Positions 52,300 to 60,358 of a stretch of 64,000 nt of DNA are shown here, in pieces; position 1 is the stretch's first letter; each line of letters begins with the position of its first letter. Under the pieces are notes generated by a model, which saw only the letters and a list, made by a program, of their open reading frames with translations, ran no database searches and had not been told where the DNA came from. A program made the translations under genes and the position numbers. The DNA is from Oscillatoriales cyanobacterium (GTDB taxonomy: Bacteria; Cyanobacteriota; Cyanobacteriia; Cyanobacteriales; Laspinemataceae), in assembly GCA_011390955.1 (NCBI GenBank), contig JAABRM010000039.1, positions 1 to 64,000 of the forward strand, given 5' to 3'.

Positions 52300-54174
52300 A
52301 TGCTAAATCAAGCTGTTTCTCGCTCCTTAGAGCAATTATCTAAAATTAAGCGCTTATCAAAGCGTTTGTATGAGATTTTGACCCAAAAAGGGGCTCGCTA
52401 TGCCCTAGCGAGAACCTTCAGAAAAATCTATTTTAAATTAGAACCCCAAGCACTCCCTTCTCAAGGTGCCCCAGAAGTAGTTCACCCAGTAGCGGATTAT
52501 CATGTTTGGTTGGGTCAGCGCTTCCCTCGATCCTGGGATTTGCAGCAAATGGCAGAAGCGGTGAAAGCTTTTAGAAAAACGCCGTTAATTAGCATTATTA
52601 TGCCGGTTTACAATAGCCCAGAAAAGTTTTTGCGGGACGCCATTCAATCGGTGTTAAATCAAGTTTATCCTTACTGGGAATTATGTATTGCTGATGATGC
52701 TTCAACCGATCCCTTGATTAAGTCAATTTTAGAAGCTTATGCCGCCGCCGATCGCCGAATAAAATTACTGTTTAGAACTGAAAATGGCCATATTTCTGCC
52801 GCTTCTAATTCAGCTTTATCATTAGCAAAGGGCGAATTTGTAGCGCTGCTGGATCATGATGATATGCTCTCTCCTGATGCGTTATATCATGTGGCGGTGA
52901 TGTTGAATGTGCATCCCGAAGCGGATATGATTTATTCTGATGAAGATAAAATGGATGCCCAAGGAAATCGGCAAGACCCATTTTTTAAACCCGATTGGTG
53001 TCCTGATTCATTCCTCTCCCGAATGTACACCTGTCATTTAGGAGTTTATCGGCGATCGCTCATCGAAGAAATTGGCGGATTTCGGCTGGGTTACGAAGGC
53101 TCGCAAGATTATGATTTAGTATTGCGGCTGACAGAAAAAACCTCCCACATCTTTCATATTCCTAAAATATTATATCACTGGCGCATTCACTCGAAATCAA
53201 CCGCCAGCGAATTAGCCAATAAAAATTATGCCACGGATGCCGCATTAAAAGCACTTTCTGAAGCATTAGAAAGAAGAGGAGAACCGGGAAAACTTATCCC
53301 TACGGAAGGCGGTCATTGGATTGTCCGCTATGATATCCAAAATTATGATTTAGTTACGGTGATTATTCCCACCAAAAACTTGGGCAACATTCTCAATATT
53401 TGCTTAACCTCAATTTTTGAGAAAACCACCTATCCCAACTATGAAGTATTAGTCATCGACAATGGCAGTACGGAACCAGAAACCCTGGATGTTTTTAGTA
53501 AGTGGCAAGCCAAAGAACCCGATCGCTTTCGCTGTGAGCGCCTGGATATTCCGTTTAATTTTTCCAAAATTAATAACTATGCAGTGAAACAGGCGAAAGG
53601 CAAATATATCCTACTTTTAAATAACGACACAGAAGTCCTCAAACCTGACTGGATGACCGCAATGGTTGAGCAAGCCCAACGACCTTCCGTGGGGGCAGTC
53701 GGCGCCTTACTACTCTATCCCGATGATACCATTCAACACGCGGGAGTTGTGGTTGGTCTTGGAGGGGTTGCCGGTCACAGTCACAAGCAATTTCCGGCGG
53801 ATAGTCCAGGATATTTTTATCAAATTCAAACGGTGAATAACTACTCCGCTGTCACCGCTGCTTGTTTGATGTGTCGGCGGGAAGTTTTTGAGGAAGTTGA
53901 AGGGCTAGAAGAAGACCTACAAATTGCCTTTAATGACGTAGACTTTTGCCTCAAAATTGCCGCCAAAGGCTACCGCAATATTTATCTACCTCATGTAGTA
54001 TTGTATCACTATGAATCAAAAAGCCGAGGTTATGAAGATACCCCAGAAAAAATCGCCCGATTTGCCAAAGAAATAGAGTACATGAAAACTAAGTGGAAAG
54101 ATTGGACAAAACACGATCCTTGCTATAGTCCCAACTTGACCCGCGATCGCGAAGATTATAGTATCGGATATTAA
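52300..54174 (+). CDS. Two-domain GT2 glycosyltransferase
   Basis: A 624-residue paralogue of the GT2 at 48572, corresponding to its domains 2 and 3 with the same N-terminal helical module (LYEILTQKGARYALARTFR, about 23-41). Both GT-A domains look active: PLISIIMPVYNSP with LLDHDDML, and VTVIIPTKNLG with LNNDTEV. The C-termini of both proteins end alike (YEDTPEK, then CYSPNLTRDREDYS). A 93-bp block (53001-53093) is about 96 percent identical to 50143-50235, suggesting recent duplication or gene conversion. It probably works on the same glycan. Confidence 0.9.
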   Translation: MLNQAVSRSLEQLSKIKRLSKRLYEILTQKGARYALARTFRKIYFKLEPQALPSQGAPEVVHPVADYHVWLGQRFPRSWDLQQMAEAVKAFRKTPLISIIMPVYNSPEKFLRDAIQSVLNQVYPYWELCIADDASTDPLIKSILEAYAAADRRIKLLFRTENGHISAASNSALSLAKGEFVALLDHDDMLSPDALYHVAVMLNVHPEADMIYSDEDKMDAQGNRQDPFFKPDWCPDSFLSRMYTCHLGVYRRSLIEEIGGFRLGYEGSQDYDLVLRLTEKTSHIFHIPKILYHWRIHSKSTASELANKNYATDAALKALSEALERRGEPGKLIPTEGGHWIVRYDIQNYDLVTVIIPTKNLGNILNICLTSIFEKTTYPNYEVLVIDNGSTEPETLDVFSKWQAKEPDRFRCERLDIPFNFSKINNYAVKQAKGKYILLLNNDTEVLKPDWMTAMVEQAQRPSVGAVGALLLYPDDTIQHAGVVVGLGGVAGHSHKQFPADSPGYFYQIQTVNNYSAVTAACLMCRREVFEEVEGLEEDLQIAFNDVDFCLKIAAKGYRNIYLPHVVLYHYESKSRGYEDTPEKIARFAKEIEYMKTKWKDWTKHDPCYSPNLTRDREDYSIGY

Positions 54175-54239
54175 TCACAATCCAGGATTTTCTATTTGAT
54201 CCCAAATACGGTTGTCAAAATCCACTTATAAAGCAATCT

Positions 54240-54340
54240 GTCATTCCCGCGAATGCGGGAATCCACAAGCGTTTTAGGGGATGATCCTAGGGGCGAGCAA
54301 GCGAATCGCCCCTACGGGAGAACCGGATTTGGTATCAGCT
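54240..54340. repeat. Dispersed composite repeat (copy B; copy A at 20057-20170)
   Basis: A perfect ATTCCCGCGAATGCGGGAAT hairpin with AAGCGTTTTAGGGGAT is followed by a GGGGCGAGCAAGCGAATCGCCCC repeat and an ACCGGATTTGGTAT end. The blocks match copy A with the last two in opposite order and orientation. Non-coding leader of the sulfotransferase gene. Confidence 0.6.
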
Positions 54341-54391
54341 TAGAATATCCTGGATGGCCAAATTACTGACTCGGAATCATCCTCAAAAACC

Positions 54392-55147
54392 ATGCCAGAA
54401 TTTCTGATTATTGGTGCTCAAAAATGTGGCACTACCTCTCTATATGTTTATCTGACTCAACATCCGCGAATTTTACCGGCTGCTCAAAAAGAACTGCATT
54501 TTTTTGACTTTAATTATGCCCAAGGGATTGACTGGTATTTATCCCAATTTACCGCCAAAACCGATGAAAAAATCACCTTAACTGGAGAATCCAGTCCTTA
54601 CTATATTTTTCATCCCCACGCACCGCAGCGGGTTAAACAACTTTTTCCGAACATCAAATTAATTGTCTTACTGAGAAACCCGGTAGAAAGAACCTGGTCG
54701 CACTATCATCACGAAGTGCGCTGGGGATTTGAAACTCTAGATTTTGAAGCAGCCATAGAAAGCGAAGCGGAACGTCTGAGCGGCGAACTGGAAAAAATGC
54801 GTGCAGACCCCAATTACTATAGCTTCAATCATCAACATTACACTTATTTATCTCGCGGGATTTATGTTGAACAATTACAAGCTTGGATGGAACTTTTCCC
54901 CCGGAACCAATTCTTAATCCTTAACAGTGAAGACTTTTATGCAAATCCTGCGGCAACCCTGAAGCAAACTTTAGCTTTTTTAGGGTTAAGTCCCTGGGAC
55001 TTGGGAGATTATCCACCATATAATATTGGTGAATGCTCCCCAATGTCTCACGATCTCAGAAAAAAATTGGCTAACTATTTTATGCCTTATAACCAAAAAC
55101 TTTCTGATTATTTGCAACTTCACTGGAATTGGATTGATGACAAGTGA
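54392..55147 (+). CDS. Sulfotransferase (heparan-sulfate-type domain)
   Basis: A 251-residue PAPS-dependent sulfotransferase. The 5'-PSB loop is IIGAQKCGTTSLYVYL (about 5-20), the KELHFFD segment holds the usual catalytic-site lysine/histidine region, and the 3'-PB loop is IVLLRNPVERTWSHY (about 89-103). Unlike the first sulfotransferase here it has no coiled coil or basic tail. It likely sulfates a sugar of the exported glycan. It is followed after 20 bp by a methyltransferase gene, so the two are probably co-transcribed. Confidence 0.9.
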   Translation: MPEFLIIGAQKCGTTSLYVYLTQHPRILPAAQKELHFFDFNYAQGIDWYLSQFTAKTDEKITLTGESSPYYIFHPHAPQRVKQLFPNIKLIVLLRNPVERTWSHYHHEVRWGFETLDFEAAIESEAERLSGELEKMRADPNYYSFNHQHYTYLSRGIYVEQLQAWMELFPRNQFLILNSEDFYANPAATLKQTLAFLGLSPWDLGDYPPYNIGECSPMSHDLRKKLANYFMPYNQKLSDYLQLHWNWIDDK

Positions 55148-55167
55148 TTCAATAAGAATTAAAGCAA

Positions 55168-55884
55168 ATGGAACCGGAAAAACAACCAGGCGTTGATTAC
55201 GAAGTGGCTTGGGATAGCTATGCTGGGGCTTGGCAAAGTATTCATCCCGAATTACAACATATCGGCGATGAATGGATTGGCAAAGGCGCCGGGGCAGCCC
55301 AATCTTTGGCTGAATATGAAGCCTCGCTCGAAAGCAAATTTATTCAGCCGTATATTACTTCAGAAGATCGGGTGTTAGAGATAGGAGTTGGTGGGGGAAA
55401 AACCAGCAAACTCTTGAAAAAATCCTGCGGCGAACTAATTTGCGCGGATATTTCTAATCAGATGCTTCAAGCTACGCGATCGCGCCTTGGAGATGACCGA
55501 ATTTCCTACATAAAATTAGATGGATTAACTCTGAATGGAATTTTGCCCCAATCCGTTGATGTATGTTTCTGTTACGATACAATGGTGCATATCGAACCCA
55601 GGGATATTTTTAACTACCTAAATCTCATTCCTCATGTCATGCGGGGGAAACGCTTATGCGTGTTTCATCACACGAATATTCTCAGTGATTTAGGTTGGGA
55701 AAAATTCTTAAGTGAGTGGCAGAATAACCTGCTCGGTCAAAGACATGGCTGTGCTTTTTCCGTGATGACCGATAAGATTATGGAGAAATTTCTCCATCAC
55801 CTTAACTATGAGGTCATTTTGCAAGATACTAAGTCTGTACCCCGTGATTGTGTCTGGATTTGTAAAGCCCCGGCGATCGATTAA
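55168..55884 (+). CDS. SAM-dependent methyltransferase
   Basis: A 238-residue class I methyltransferase. Motif I is VLEIGVGGGKTSKLL (about 66-80), the acidic strand LICADIS and the motif IV region VDVCFCYDTMVHIEP follow. No coiled coil. It has no close similarity to the other three methyltransferases of the locus, so the glycan may be methylated at more than one position, or this one may act on a precursor. It lies 20 bp after the sulfotransferase and 83 bp before the GT4 gene. Confidence 0.83.
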   Translation: MEPEKQPGVDYEVAWDSYAGAWQSIHPELQHIGDEWIGKGAGAAQSLAEYEASLESKFIQPYITSEDRVLEIGVGGGKTSKLLKKSCGELICADISNQMLQATRSRLGDDRISYIKLDGLTLNGILPQSVDVCFCYDTMVHIEPRDIFNYLNLIPHVMRGKRLCVFHHTNILSDLGWEKFLSEWQNNLLGQRHGCAFSVMTDKIMEKFLHHLNYEVILQDTKSVPRDCVWICKAPAID

Positions 55885-55967
55885 TGCTCAAATCATGCTC
55901 AAGAGCGATCGAATGCTTCCAGCCATCACTATTTTATTTTCATCTAAGGAATAGCTGACAGTCAATC

Positions 55968-57206
55968 ATGCGAGTTCTCTTTCTACATCCTAACTTTCCG
56001 GCTCAATACCGTCATGTGGCCACAATTTTAGGGCAAAATCCTAAAAATCAGGTGGTATTTGGCACCAAAAATGAACGACCTGAATGGGAAATTCCCGGGG
56101 TCAAAAAAGCCCTATTTACCCCCAGTCGTGATGCCCATCCAGGAACGCACCACTATGTCCGTCCTTTAGAAAGTGCGGTGGTTCATGGGCAAGCGGTTTA
56201 TCGCATGGCAGATCAACTTAAAGCCCAAGGATTTGTCCCAGATGTGATTTGTGGTCATTCCGGTTGGGGGCCAACCTTATTTGTCAAAGATATTTTTCCC
56301 GATACCCCATTACTCTGTTATTTTGAATGGTTTTATCATGCTTATGGTTCCGATGCCAATTTTGACCCGAATGACCCTCTAAGTGTAGATGATATCGCCC
56401 GAATTCGGATTAAAAATGCGCCGATTTTAACTGATTTATATTCCTGCGATTGGGGGCTGTCCCCAACCTATTGGCAGCGATCGCAATTTCCCCCAGAATT
56501 TCACAGTAAAATTTCCGTCATCCACGATGGGGTAGATACGGAATATTTCAAACCCAACCCAGGGGCGAAATTAGTGTTACCAAACCTAGACCTTTCTCAT
56601 GTGGATGAATTAGTCACTTATGTGTCCAGAGGGATGGAACCTTATCGGGGATTTCCAGAATTTATTGAATCAGTTGCTTATATTCAAGAAAGACGGCCAA
56701 ATTGTCATATTGTGGTGGTAGCATCGGAGCGAGTTTGCTATGGCAAACCCTTACCCGATGGCATGACTTATAAAGAATATATGCTGAAAAAAGTCCCCCT
56801 AGATTTATCCCGCATTCACTTTGTGGGTTCGCTACCTTACGGTTTATATTTAAAAGTCATTCAAGCTTCTGATGTGCATATTTATCTAACTCGACCTTTT
56901 GTTTTATCTTGGTCAATGATTGAATCCATGTCCACCGGCTGTTTAGTCATTGGTTCCGATACTCCTCCAGTAGCGGAAGTGATTCAAGATGGAGAAAATG
57001 GCTTACTGGCTGACTTTTTCTCTCCTAAACAAATCGCCGATCGCGTTGATGAAGTATTTGCCCATCCCACCCGCATGGCTGAGATTAGAAAAAAGGCCAG
57101 AGAAACAGCTTTAGAACGCTATTCTCATCAGGCATTATTACCCCGTCATATTCAACTAATTGAAGATGTCGCCAACGGGGTTTTATCTACCAAGCAACTG
57201 CAATAA
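55968..57206 (+). CDS. GT4-type glycosyltransferase
   Basis: A 412-residue GT-B glycosyltransferase. The N-terminal domain starts MRVLFLHPNFPAQYRH. The C-terminal nucleotide-sugar domain has VTYVSRGMEPYRGFPEFIES and the EX7E region SWSMIESMSTGCLVIGSDTPPVAEVI (motif here: SMIESMSTGC). The ligand GHSGWGPTLF and the glycine-rich strand fit cyanobacterial members of this group. It retains configuration at the anomeric carbon. It is the last plus-strand gene of the polysaccharide locus; a hairpin follows. Confidence 0.9.
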   Translation: MRVLFLHPNFPAQYRHVATILGQNPKNQVVFGTKNERPEWEIPGVKKALFTPSRDAHPGTHHYVRPLESAVVHGQAVYRMADQLKAQGFVPDVICGHSGWGPTLFVKDIFPDTPLLCYFEWFYHAYGSDANFDPNDPLSVDDIARIRIKNAPILTDLYSCDWGLSPTYWQRSQFPPEFHSKISVIHDGVDTEYFKPNPGAKLVLPNLDLSHVDELVTYVSRGMEPYRGFPEFIESVAYIQERRPNCHIVVVASERVCYGKPLPDGMTYKEYMLKKVPLDLSRIHFVGSLPYGLYLKVIQASDVHIYLTRPFVLSWSMIESMSTGCLVIGSDTPPVAEVIQDGENGLLADFFSPKQIADRVDEVFAHPTRMAEIRKKARETALERYSHQALLPRHIQLIEDVANGVLSTKQLQ

Positions 57207-57233
57207 TATCATCGGATAAAATTGCACCAGCCA

Positions 57234-57272
57234 GGACACAAAGATCGCAGATAAATTGCTGCCTTTGTGTCC
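57234..57272 (+). terminator. Possible terminator/hairpin after the GT4 gene
   Basis: GGACACAAAG (57234-57243) pairs perfectly with CTTTGTGTCC (57263-57272) across 19 nt. There is only a weak T-rich tail, so termination is uncertain. Confidence 0.45.
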
Positions 57273-57372
57273 TTTGCTTTGTGTATAAATTGGGTTTTTT
57301 CCTGTTTTATTATATCTTCCCGAATAAAATAAATTGGCAACTCAGAAACAGGTTTGAAAACGACACAAAAAT

Positions 57373-57433
57373 AAACCGGGTTTCTCTCCCAAATTTAATT
57401 AACCCCACCAACCGCTTAATAGAAACCCGGTTT
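57373..57433. repeat. Inverted pair of AAACCGGGTTTCT repeats
   Basis: AAACCGGGTTTCT (57373-57385) and AGAAACCCGGTTT (57421-57433) are exact complements, 35 nt apart, the same spacing as in the pair at 29347-29419. The rest of the 322-bp spacer (57207-57528) holds no gene. Confidence 0.8.
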
Positions 57434-57528
57434 CTGAACCCCACAAGCGATCGACCTGCCTAAGTCCTACAATTTTATCTAATTACCTGGTAAGATAGAG
57501 ACAAACAAAGCAACTTGCAGACAACGTG

Positions 57529-57762
57529 ATGAATTCAACAACTGCCTTGCTAACTCGCATTACTCAAACTCCCGGTCAGTGTGGTGGGCGTCCCTGTATT
57601 CGAGGGATGCGAATTCGAGTCAGCGATATTTTAGAAATGCTGGCTGAAAACGTTAGCATTAGTGAAATTTTAGAAGATTTTCCCGATTTAGAACTAGCAG
57701 ATATTCAAGCTTGTCTGATTTTTGCCGCACGACGCACTGACTTTCCTAGACTAAGCGCATGA
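57529..57762 (+). CDS. DUF433 family antitoxin
   Basis: A 77-residue DUF433 protein from the ATG at 57529 (a GTG one codon earlier is also open). The HTH-like domain is recognisable: TPGQCGGRPCIRGMRIRVSDIL, then EILEDFPDLELADIQACLIFAA. DUF433 proteins are antitoxins for PIN-like DUF5615 toxins. The expected toxin start overlaps its stop codon (ATGA), but the toxin frame is broken, so this antitoxin is probably an orphan left after toxin loss. Confidence 0.82.
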   Translation: MNSTTALLTRITQTPGQCGGRPCIRGMRIRVSDILEMLAENVSISEILEDFPDLELADIQACLIFAARRTDFPRLSA

Positions 57763-57880
57763 AAATATAGACGCCCAACTGCCACCTACATTAGCAAATT
57801 GGCTGACAGAAACCTTTGATTTAGAAGCGGAGGCATTGCGAGATTTAGCGCTTCGGGATGATCGAGACAAGGAGAAATGA
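57759..57880 (+). pseudogene. Frameshifted and truncated DUF5615 PIN-like toxin
   Basis: ATG at 57759 gives only MKI before TAG. One base off that frame, codons from 57767 read IDAQLPPTLANWLTETFDLE and on to RDLALRDD, a clear DUF5615 N-terminus with the active-site Asp. It ends at TGA (57878-57880) after about 38 codons, while full-length toxins are about 110-120 residues. Both a small indel near 57765 and loss of the 3' two-thirds have inactivated it. Confidence 0.7.
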
Positions 57881-58123
57881 TTGTGGAAATTAGCAATAAC
57901 CCTTAAATTTGCTATTTCCTATTTTTTACTGTTGTAAGTAATTTTTAACTAATAGATACCCCATAAAAAATTAAATTAAAACTTGTGAAAAGTGCTTTGG
58001 TTAATTCACTGTTTTTTGTCCAGTTTTTGAATTCTTGCCCGATCGCATTTATAGTATCTTTTGTCTGATGGAACGTTTTTCTGAAGCAGGGGCTTTATAA
58101 CTTTCAAAAGTGTAATCAATTTC

Positions 58124-60226
58124 CTAAAGTTCTACACCAATGGCTTTAAAAGCTTGCTGGATCGCCCCTGATAAAGCTAGTTTCTGTTGTTGTTTATAAA
58201 GTTGAACCGCTTGAGCATAAGCTAAACGCATATCCCGAAAGTTTTGGGCTTGATTATGCTCAAGTCCGAGTTGCAGCAATACCCATCCTAAATTATGATA
58301 GGCTTCGGCATAATCGGGTTTTAACTGCACCGCTGTTTCCAGATAGGTGCGGGCTTGAGAATATTGTCCCTGTCGTCCGAGTAATGTACCCAGACGAAAC
58401 AAACTTAAAGCATTATCGCCGTAATTTTGTTGATAAAATTCTAATGTTTGAATTGCCCCTTGTAAATCCCTAAGTTCTTCGCGGGCGATCGCGAGATTTA
58501 AACATACCCAATCTGGTACATTACCTTGATGAGATGCTTGCTCTAAACTAGCAACCGCCTCACTCCATTTTTTATCCCTAGCGGCTTTCCAACCTTTGAA
58601 ACCCAAAGCAAAAGCATTGTTGGGCAATTGAGTCAGAAAATCCTGAAGGCAGCGCTCTAAATCCGGTGCTTGTTTGCCCGCTAATGCTTTTTCCATTGCA
58701 ATTGTCAAACAAGGATAGACCCAACTTTGCAAGTCTTTACTCTCTTTGCTCTGCTGGCTATGATTGTATTTCTTAGATTGAAAAATCGCTGGGGTAGCGG
58801 ATCTAATTGCTTCATACCACTGATTTTGATTCAGAGAAATCCAAGATTTTACCCCCAGAGCAAAAGGTGAATTCCGGTCTAATTCAATTGACTTATCCGC
58901 CGCAGATTTGGCTTGCGTCCAATTGCCTAATTTTCCCAAAGCCCAAGCAAAATTTGCCCAAATCCAAGCTTCATTAGGAGCTAAATTCACTGCCTGCTGT
59001 AGCTGTTTCACCGCTTCAGCCCAATTCGCTTCACGGCAGTGAATCAATCCTAAAACCCCATAAATTCTCCCATCTTTGGGTGACAATTGCATCGCCCTGC
59101 GAGCGGCTGTTCCTGCTTTAAAATTGTCAAGATAAGTCAATACCATTGCCAATTCTACGGCAGCGATACTATTATTCGGGTCTTGCACTAAACATTGTTC
59201 ATATTTTTCCACCGATTCAGCTAACTGACCTTGTTGGACTAATTGACGGGCTTTTCTTAAATTGGGGGGAACAAAATTGCCGTTGAGAGCATCAATTAAT
59301 TCGTCTGCATTTTGAAAGCGATCGCCCACTTGCATACTCATTCCCACCAGAATAATTTGCTCCGTTTGGGGATGAATTGATGGCACAATTTGTCGGGGGG
59401 GTATTAACCGATCTGTTCCCTGTCTCTCCAGAAGTGCTGACGCTGGGATCGTACCCGTAAGTAAATGATACATAGAAGCGCAGACTGCATAAATATCTGT
59501 ACTCGGTCCGCGTCTAGCGCTATAAGCATATTGTTCTAAAGGTGCATATCCGTGGGTTAACATCTGAGTCATATTATTTGTTTGACCGGCAATAAATTCC
59601 CTAGCTGCGCCAAAATCAATCAGGATTGCTCGGTCTTGAATATCCACAATAATGTTATCCGGTTTAATGTCTCTATGCAGTAATTTATTGCTATGTACGC
59701 ACTTTAATGCCCCTGCTATTTGGAGCATATAATGCTTGACGCGACTTTCTGGTAAAATTCCTTCAGATTCCAAAATTTTGGAGAGAGATTTTCCAGTAAT
59801 TAAAGCCATGACCAGATAAGCGGTATTATTTTCTTCAAACCAAGCATATACTGGAACAATATTGGGATGATTGCATTTGGATAAACATTCAGCTTCCTCT
59901 TTAAACTTTTTGATTTGTTCTAGGCGAAATTTTGGCGTAATTGAGAATGGCCAAATAATCTTTGTTCCCTGTCGAACGCATTTTTCCGGTAACAGTTCTT
60001 TAATTGCCACTGGTGCGGAATTGTTAACAGCAGTGGCTTGGTAAGTAATGCCAAATCCTCCCTGACCTAGAATTTTTTCTATTTTATATTTACCACCTCC
60101 GAGTAACGTTCCTGGACTCAGTTCAAATCCGGTATGTTGGACGGGAGTTAAAGGGGAACCGCAGACCGTACAAGTGAGGGCACGATCTGGATTTTGGTTC
60201 AGGCAAACTGGACAGGTAATCGACAT
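58124..60226 (-). CDS. Serine/threonine protein kinase with zinc ribbon and TPR repeats
   Basis: A 700-residue Hanks-type kinase. An N-terminal zinc ribbon (Cys5, Cys8, Cys19, Cys22) precedes the kinase domain (about 45-315): glycine loop LGQGGFGITY, Lys76 in VAIKE, catalytic HRDIKPDN (184-191), IDFGAARE (203-210). All key residues are present, so it should be active. The C-terminal half (about 330-690) is TPR repeats (for example YAEAYHNLGWVLLQLG), probably for protein contacts. No transmembrane segment. It is the last gene of a minus-strand cluster with PP2C, FHA and VWA proteins. Confidence 0.93.
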   Translation of the reverse strand: MSITCPVCLNQNPDRALTCTVCGSPLTPVQHTGFELSPGTLLGGGKYKIEKILGQGGFGITYQATAVNNSAPVAIKELLPEKCVRQGTKIIWPFSITPKFRLEQIKKFKEEAECLSKCNHPNIVPVYAWFEENNTAYLVMALITGKSLSKILESEGILPESRVKHYMLQIAGALKCVHSNKLLHRDIKPDNIIVDIQDRAILIDFGAAREFIAGQTNNMTQMLTHGYAPLEQYAYSARRGPSTDIYAVCASMYHLLTGTIPASALLERQGTDRLIPPRQIVPSIHPQTEQIILVGMSMQVGDRFQNADELIDALNGNFVPPNLRKARQLVQQGQLAESVEKYEQCLVQDPNNSIAAVELAMVLTYLDNFKAGTAARRAMQLSPKDGRIYGVLGLIHCREANWAEAVKQLQQAVNLAPNEAWIWANFAWALGKLGNWTQAKSAADKSIELDRNSPFALGVKSWISLNQNQWYEAIRSATPAIFQSKKYNHSQQSKESKDLQSWVYPCLTIAMEKALAGKQAPDLERCLQDFLTQLPNNAFALGFKGWKAARDKKWSEAVASLEQASHQGNVPDWVCLNLAIAREELRDLQGAIQTLEFYQQNYGDNALSLFRLGTLLGRQGQYSQARTYLETAVQLKPDYAEAYHNLGWVLLQLGLEHNQAQNFRDMRLAYAQAVQLYKQQQKLALSGAIQQAFKAIGVEL

Positions 60227-60358
60227 TTTGGTAATGAGTTAGGGGATTTTAATGCTGCTAAAAAGCTGTCATTCCCACCCAGGCGGGAATCCAGAATTTT
60301 TGGGGGGAAATTACAGTTAATTAGGTCGGCAATTAGATGGGCAGTTTCACTGATTTTA

